A DNA stretch of 10,315 bases from Cellvibrionales bacterium UBA2618 (lineage in GTDB: Bacteria > Pseudomonadota > Gammaproteobacteria > Pseudomonadales > Porticoccaceae). This document shows positions 6,702-10,315 of this stretch, in pieces. The position numbers and the translations under genes were made by a program. The notes beneath the pieces were generated by a model, which was not told the DNA's origin, searched no databases, and worked only from the letters and a program-made list of their open reading frames with translations. Location of the stretch: positions 8,577 through 18,891 of the forward strand of contig DDJS01000126.1 of the NCBI GenBank assembly GCA_002339165.1, in the 5' to 3' direction. The first letter of the stretch is position 1; each line of letters opens with the position of its first letter.

Positions 6702-8003
6702 CTAGATACCTTTTCCCCGCGGCATAACATCATGAGATAGTGGCAGAACGATCTCCGTCAACAGACCACCACCAACGGCATTTTGAACTCGTATACTTGC
6801 GCCAAAACGGTTGAGTGTGGCGCGTGACAAAAATAATCCGAGGCCGAGGCCATCCGCTTTATCGGTCACAAAAGGATCCCCCAAAGATTCAAGATTATGC
6901 GGCGCTAGACCCGGCCCATGGTCGCGGATACTAAGTTGCGCCTCGCGCACGCTCCATCGCAGAGTGACTTCGACGTTCAACGGATTGGCATCAGCGGCAT
7001 TATTTAGGATGTTCAACAGCGATTGAGCAATCGTTGGATCGAACACAGCGACTTGGTTCATCTGCGTAGTGGCGCTAGCCTGCGGGAAATGGATATTGGC
7101 TTTGAGATTGGGCCGCATCAATTGCCAACGTTCAAACAACTGCTGAAAATAAAGCTCTAAACGCTGAGCTTGCAGCGTGTCAGATTGCGATTGTTCGGCA
7201 GTGCAGATCAGCTGTTTCAGGGTGGTCTTGCACTGTTCGATCTGAGCGTGCAATAACAGCATATCGTCGCGCCCTGGCAGCTCTGGGCGCTCGAGGATCT
7301 CATCGACGAGTATCTTCATAGTATTTAACGGCGTGCCCAGTTCGTGTGCGGTTCCGGCCGCCAGCGTACCGACCGCGAGAATTTGATCGCTGCGCAATTG
7401 CGCCTCCCGCTGCTCGGCGATCTCTAACTGATGGGACTTCAATTGCAGGGACATACGGCTAACAAAATAAGTAATAATCGCCGCGCTAACTCCAAAATTC
7501 ACCCACATGCCAGTGATATGTAAATTGTGGCCGCTGTGCAATTCAACGTTAGGTGCAATCGCCGCTATTTCGACATAGTGTTGCAGTAAAATGCTGTAGG
7601 CCAGCAACCCGGCGACAGTCACCAAAAGAGTAGAGCGCCGCGGCAAGGTAATCGCCGAAATGCTAATCGGGATCAAGTAATAGGAGATAAAAGGATTTGA
7701 CGCACCGCCACTAAAGTACAGCAGCAAACTGAAAAAAAACATATCTACCAGCAGGTGCAAGAAAAACTCAAAATCGGTGATCGGCTTGACCTGCCGCGTC
7801 CGCTGCCATGAAAATACAGCGACCATGGAATAACCACTCAGCACCCAACACAACGCCTCAACCGGTAACCCAATCCGATAAAATTGGCTAAACGCCACCA
7901 GCGCCAATGCTTGCACACAGATCAGTGAAACCCGGATAATACTCAGATCGCTGAGATTATTGCGCGCACTGAGACTGGATTGGGAAGTCACGCCGACAGA
8001 CAT
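6702..8003 (-). CDS. regB: RegB/PrrB (RoxS)-family membrane redox sensor histidine kinase
   Basis: A 433-aa inner-membrane sensor kinase. About six hydrophobic segments occupy 22-183 (roughly 24-44, 49-66, 80-97, 106-119, 124-142, 166-183). The RegB heptapeptide GGxxNPF, implicated in ubiquinone sensing, is present as GGASNPF (99-105) between segments 3 and 4. A coiled linker leads to the H-box GTLAAGTAHELGTPLNT with phospho-accepting H220. C258 (IEQCKTTLKQL) aligns by context with the redox-active RegB cysteine. The ATPase domain has an N-box around N331-N335 (LLNILNNAADA), G1 DHGPGL (361-366) and G2 GLGLGL (385-390). It should phosphorylate the adjacent RegA. ATG 8003 is the only reasonable start, because an in-frame TGA lies five codons upstream, yet no Shine-Dalgarno sequence is visible. 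No senC/prrC or oxidase gene, the usual neighbours, is in the window. Confidence 0.94.
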   Translation of the reverse strand: MSVGVTSQSSLSARNNLSDLSIIRVSLICVQALALVAFSQFYRIGLPVEALCWVLSGYSMVAVFSWQRTRQVKPITDFEFFLHLLVDMFFFSLLLYFSGGASNPFISYYLIPISISAITLPRRSTLLVTVAGLLAYSILLQHYVEIAAIAPNVELHSGHNLHITGMWVNFGVSAAIITYFVSRMSLQLKSHQLEIAEQREAQLRSDQILAVGTLAAGTAHELGTPLNTMKILVDEILERPELPGRDDMLLLHAQIEQCKTTLKQLICTAEQSQSDTLQAQRLELYFQQLFERWQLMRPNLKANIHFPQASATTQMNQVAVFDPTIAQSLLNILNNAADANPLNVEVTLRWSVREAQLSIRDHGPGLAPHNLESLGDPFVTDKADGLGLGLFLSRATLNRFGASIRVQNAVGGGLLTEIVLPLSHDVMPRGKGI

Positions 8004-8023
8004 GTCGATATGATATCAGAAAA

Positions 8024-8048
8024 TGGGGCTATCTAAATTATGACCCCA
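8024..8048. promoter_or_regulatory. TGGGG-N15-CCCCA inverted repeat just upstream of regB
   Basis: TGGGG (8024-8028) and CCCCA (8044-8048) form perfect outer arms, with extra inner pairs TA/AT near 8031-8032 and 8040-8041. The element sits 21-45 nt before the regB start, where a promoter or 5' leader would be. It could be an operator or an mRNA hairpin that affects the unusual translation start of regB. No known consensus is matched, and it does not fit the published RegA motif GCGNC-N7-GNCGC. Confidence 0.3.
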
Positions 8049-8096
8049 GATGCATCGGTTTTTTGTTGGTATTGCATAGATTTTTTCACTCCGCTC

Positions 8097-8110
8097 TGAC
8101 CCATGGATCA
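8097..8110. promoter_or_regulatory. 14-bp near-perfect palindrome upstream of regB
   Basis: TGACCCATGGATCA is symmetric in 6 of 7 positions per arm and lies about 95-107 nt upstream of the regB ATG. Its size and symmetry suit a site for a dimeric helix-turn-helix regulator. No convincing -35/-10 pair was found near it, so the operator reading is tentative. Confidence 0.25.
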
Positions 8111-8225
8111 CCCGAAGTATTGCGCCCCCGACCGCGCATCAAACCGCTGTCAACGACCACATCTGACAATTTCTCTGAATAACCACTAACCGGCAAATAG
8201 AGGAGAAAAATCACCCGTGCTCGGC

Positions 8226-9848
8226 CTAAATAGTGACCGAGGCAATCACCACTGCGGTACCATAAACCAGGATTTCAGTGACGCCCATATCAATCATCGA
8301 GGTGCTAAATTGCGTTGAAACAATCGCATTCGCGCCTTTTGTAAAGGCGTCTATCTTCATCCGGTCGATCGCCTGCGCTCTTGCATCCGCGATATCTGCG
8401 GTAAATGAAACCAGTTCGGCACCCGGCAAGGTGGCGCTCTCACCAGACATTTCAGCGGGTAAGCTTTTTGTTCGCACGGTACTGCCCTGAACCACCCCAA
8501 TAGTTTTTAAAATAGTTCGATCAGCGAACTTGGCGTCGGTAATAAAGGGAATATTTAACGCCTGCGCCCGCTGTTCTTCATTCAGTCCGTCTTGTAAATT
8601 AGCCTCATGACGACGCTCTTTGTAGGCCTCTTCTTTGGCCTTCTCTATTCCCGCGCGCGCCTCCGCTTCGGCCTCTAACTTGCCTTCGCGGGCGAGTAAA
8701 TCGTCCTCGCTTTCGAGAACATACCAATCGCCATTCGAAAAATTACCATCGACGGTCTTGTCCTGAATGAGTTTAAAGACCTGTTCTTTGCTCAGGCCAT
8801 TGTCCATCATGTACTCACCGATTTTGATCTTGCGACGCGCGTCGTCGCGGCGTATTTTTTCGCGCCTCACATCCTCTGTGCGCACCTGCCGCTCGGCGAC
8901 GGCCGCCGTTGCAGCAGCCTCGCGCTTGCGTTGACGATGCTCTTCGTCACTGTCGAAGATGTACCAGGCTCCGCCGATAAACTGGCCGTTTACCTGTTTA
9001 CTGGTAATCAGCTTAAAGGCCTCTTCCATGGTGATGCCTTTTTCGACGACGTAATCATCTAATTTGGTCTTCCAACGCTCCTCTTCACTGTCATCTTCTT
9101 TGTCATCTAACAATTCCTCTTCGAACTGCCGGGCAATAAATCTCGGTGTCCCAGTAAAAGACGGCGTACTTTCTTTTAAGTCACTTTGTGGAAGAGTCTT
9201 AGCAATGCTCGAGATATCGCCTTGAAGCTTGGCCAAATCTCGCGCCTCAGCCAAAATGCCTGCAGCGAGGCTGCCCGGATTTAGCGATGGCAGAGTCGCC
9301 GGTTGGTTATTGGGTGTCGATCCAGCGGCTTGGGGACCCAACGCTATCTCTCTGGCCTCGGCGAGGATCGATTCGGCCATACCTGATTTTCTAAAATCTA
9401 ATTTGCCACCTGCCAGCGGCCTATCGGCACTCGGTGCCGGCGCTTCGGGTCGAGTTTGCGACGCCAAAAGCACGGAACTCTCGGATTTTCTCTCAGATTT
9501 GTTCGCAGGTTTAAGCTCGGGCGTCGCTAGCGATTTTCGTCCGGTCGATTTCTGCGCCTCTTTTTGCGCGGTTTTCGCCATTGTCTGGGCCATGGCTATC
9601 TTCGCTAGCGCCGATTCCTTTTCACGAGCCAAGCGCTCCTCGGCACGCGCATCAGGCTGATTGATCGCCAGCGGCGGTTCAGGCGCGGCGCTAATGGCAG
9701 CACCCTTTGGGTCTTGAATCAGCCAACCTCCGGCAACAAAGCTCCCGGAGATCTCCTTTCTTGAGATCGCGTGAAATACATCTTCCTTACTCATGCTGTT
9801 AGCCAGCATGTAATCCTCAAGCTTTACTTTTTCTGACGTCTCGGTCAT
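8226..9848 (-). CDS. 540-aa protein with three repeated GxW modules and a C-terminal YbjQ/UPF0145 domain
   Basis: The C-terminal 110 residues (432-540) match the YbjQ/UPF0145 family: TILKTIGVVQGSTVRTKSL, the ARAQAIDRMKIDAFTKGANAIV helix, and the closing strand TEILVYGTAVVI. That family is usually a roughly 105-aa stand-alone protein proposed to bind heavy metals, with little biochemistry. The other 430 residues are unusual. Three divergent copies of a roughly 39-residue module occur at 8-46, 261-299 and 341-379, sharing the pattern K-[LI]-x-[DE]-Y ... [ST]-x-E-x-[VA]-F-x-x-I-x-x-K-x-[IV]-x-G-x-F-x-x-G-x-W. Between modules 1 and 2 lies a low-complexity Ala/Ser/Pro/Lys linker carrying the motif ILAEAR[ED][IL]A twice. 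Charged, coiled-coil-prone stretches (300-340 and 380-430) flank module 3. There is no signal peptide or membrane helix, so it is probably cytoplasmic. ATG 9848 has GAGG 10 nt upstream. The gene stands alone, 222 bp before regB. Its function is unknown; the modules could be winged-helix/excisionase-like or peptide-binding folds. Confidence 0.85.
   Translation of the reverse strand: MTETSEKVKLEDYMLANSMSKEDVFHAISRKEISGSFVAGGWLIQDPKGAAISAAPEPPLAINQPDARAEERLAREKESALAKIAMAQTMAKTAQKEAQKSTGRKSLATPELKPANKSERKSESSVLLASQTRPEAPAPSADRPLAGGKLDFRKSGMAESILAEAREIALGPQAAGSTPNNQPATLPSLNPGSLAAGILAEARDLAKLQGDISSIAKTLPQSDLKESTPSFTGTPRFIARQFEEELLDDKEDDSEEERWKTKLDDYVVEKGITMEEAFKLITSKQVNGQFIGGAWYIFDSDEEHRQRKREAAATAAVAERQVRTEDVRREKIRRDDARRKIKIGEYMMDNGLSKEQVFKLIQDKTVDGNFSNGDWYVLESEDDLLAREGKLEAEAEARAGIEKAKEEAYKERRHEANLQDGLNEEQRAQALNIPFITDAKFADRTILKTIGVVQGSTVRTKSLPAEMSGESATLPGAELVSFTADIADARAQAIDRMKIDAFTKGANAIVSTQFSTSMIDMGVTEILVYGTAVVIASVTI
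8229..8555 (-). other. YbjQ/UPF0145 domain (residues 432-540)
   Basis: Domain within the 540-aa protein, recognised from conserved segments GVVQGSTVR, AIDRMKIDAFTKGANAIV and EILVYGTAVV. It is complete and C-terminal. Stand-alone YbjQ proteins are small oligomers, so the domain may multimerise the attached modules; this is inference. Confidence 0.85.
8712..8828 (-). repeat. GxW module, copy 3 (residues 341-379)
   Basis: Begins IKIGEYMMDNGLSKEQVF and ends VDGNFSNGDWYVLE. It shares the K, Y, S/T-x-E, F-x-x-I, K, G-x-F and G-x-W positions with the other two copies, and is closest to copy 2 (FKLI, WY[IV]). Confidence 0.75.
8952..9068 (-). repeat. GxW module, copy 2 (residues 261-299)
   Basis: Begins TKLDDYVVEKGITMEEAF and ends VNGQFIGGAWYIFD. 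It is preceded by a strongly acidic stretch (243-257, EEELLDDKEDDSEEE) and followed by a basic, Ala-rich helical stretch. Confidence 0.75.
9711..9827 (-). repeat. GxW module, copy 1 (residues 8-46)
   Basis: Begins VKLEDYMLANSMSKEDVF and ends ISGSFVAGGWLIQD. It starts almost at the N-terminus and is the most divergent copy (FHAI in place of FKLI, WLI in place of WY[IV]). A long disordered linker separates it from copy 2. Confidence 0.75.
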
Positions 9849-10312
9849 TCATCAATGTCCTCTAAGGAGTGCCACACTCTGTTTTCCGGATTGAACACCG
9901 CTAAAAGATCCCAGGGTGCACAGGTTCATGGTTATTTCTGGGTCTTCCCAGACGCCATCACCGCGCTCTCGATAAATAAAACTAGCCTTGAATACTAACT
10001 CATAATAACGCAATCATTAATCACACCACCAGTCGCATGGTTGATATTTCGTGCCACCTAGGGCAAGCGGTTAAAGATAAATTCGCCGAGAACACCGATT
10101 GAACCGTTAAAACGCTAAACTTGGTCATTGATTCGCGGTCCAAAGAATGTCATCCCAGTCGATTATCAGACGAAAATTTAGCGAGCCCTAGCCAGAGACC
10201 GTGCTTGTTACATCGACGCAAGTCAACCAGCACTGCACAATGAGCGGGCGACGCAGGCTGGCCAATGACGAAAGCGCACAGAGGACAGAGGACAGAGGAC
10301 AGAGGATAACGA
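9849..10312. other. Gene-free divergent intergenic region
   Basis: About 464 bp separate the 540-aa gene (leftward) from the apparent start of a rightward gene at 10313. I see no open frame of convincing length on either strand. Two small perfect hairpins are present: GAGTG-CCA-CACTC (9867-9879), just ahead of the ribosome-binding site of the 540-aa gene, and TCTGGG-TCTT-CCCAGA (9937-9952). Neither is followed by a T-run. The stretch 9970-10050 is AT-rich and is the likely place for the leftward promoter, but no hexamer pair stands out. The right end carries the heptamer repeat annotated separately. Confidence 0.6.
10279..10306 (+). repeat. Four perfect tandem copies of CAGAGGA
   Basis: Units at 10279, 10286, 10293 and 10300 are identical, with no spacer. 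Each contains AGAGGA, a Shine-Dalgarno-like core, and the last copy sits seven nt before ATG 10313. A 7-bp unit in this position could vary by slippage. It does not resemble a CRISPR repeat and lies outside any long open frame. Confidence 0.9.
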
Positions 10313-10315
10313 ATG
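10313..10315 (+). CDS. Probable start codon of a rightward gene continuing beyond the window
   Basis: The window ends in GAGGATAACGAATG on the plus strand, which is a good Shine-Dalgarno core followed by a 7-nt spacer and ATG. Only the start codon is inside the window, so the product is unknown. The last copy of the CAGAGGA repeat supplies the ribosome-binding site. The alternative is that this ATG is coincidental. Confidence 0.4.

Noticed and set aside
6701..6733. Longer regA start at 6733
   Set aside because: The 11 extra residues overlap the kinase gene and precede the receiver fold; ATG 6700 has a strong SD and is coupled to the kinase stop.
8036..8050. AAATTATGACCCCAG as a relic of a transposase-linked repeat
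   Set aside because: It resembles sequences sometimes seen near mobile elements, but no second copy, terminal repeat or transposase fragment is present in the window.
8120..8150. RegA-type box (GCGNC-N7-GNCGC) upstream of regB
   Set aside because: The GC-rich stretch starts like the motif (GCGCC) but the second half does not match at the required spacing.
9229..9660. 143-codon plus-strand open frame
   Set aside because: It is antisense to the Ala/Lys-rich linker of the 540-aa protein. The biased composition of that linker keeps the opposite frame open; no domain is visible.
10279..10306. CRISPR array
   Set aside because: The unit is only 7 bp, copies are contiguous without spacers, and no cas genes are present.

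Overview
The window looks like chromosomal DNA from a free-living, probably aquatic gammaproteobacterium. The reasons are moderate GC content, clear Shine-Dalgarno sites, a RegB/RegA (RoxS/RoxR-like) redox two-component pair, a FadB-type multifunctional enzyme paired with a thiolase, and a DUF2237 protein. This placement is inference from gene content; no rRNA or other marker gene is present. I see no tRNA, rRNA, CRISPR array, prophage or intact insertion sequence.

Layout from left to right. (1) Positions 1-197 hold the 3' end of a plus-strand gene that I do not recognise. It converges on (2), a run of five minus-strand genes read from 5970 down to 229: a 402-aa thiolase, a 715-aa enoyl-CoA hydratase/3-hydroxyacyl-CoA dehydrogenase, a 122-aa DUF2237 protein, a 209-aa class I methyltransferase and a 375-aa M14 cytosolic-type carboxypeptidase. 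The gaps are 54, 68, 24 and 112 nt, so they are probably wholly or partly co-transcribed. A sigma70-like promoter with two perfect hexamers but a long 19-bp spacer lies just upstream of the thiolase. (3) Minus-strand regB-regA (8003 down to 6176) encode a membrane sensor kinase and its Fis-type response regulator, separated by a single base. The kinase keeps the GGxxNPF quinone-site motif, the H-box histidine and a cysteine that matches the RegB redox cysteine. (4) A minus-strand 540-aa protein (9848-8226) has a C-terminal YbjQ/UPF0145 domain and three divergent copies of a roughly 39-residue module with a conserved G-x-W ending. This is the most unusual gene in the window. (5) A 464-bp gene-free stretch ends in four perfect copies of the heptamer CAGAGGA. 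The last copy forms the apparent ribosome-binding site of a plus-strand gene whose ATG is the final three bases of the window.

How the genes fit together: the thiolase and hydratase/dehydrogenase should form a trifunctional beta-oxidation complex that carries out hydration, NAD-dependent oxidation and thiolysis of acyl-CoA. RegB/RegA would report respiratory-chain or quinone redox state. Its position directly upstream of a pathway that generates NADH and feeds reduced flavoprotein and quinone suggests, but does not show, a regulatory link. The DUF2237, methyltransferase and carboxypeptidase genes have no obvious beta-oxidation role and may simply be carried on the same transcript.
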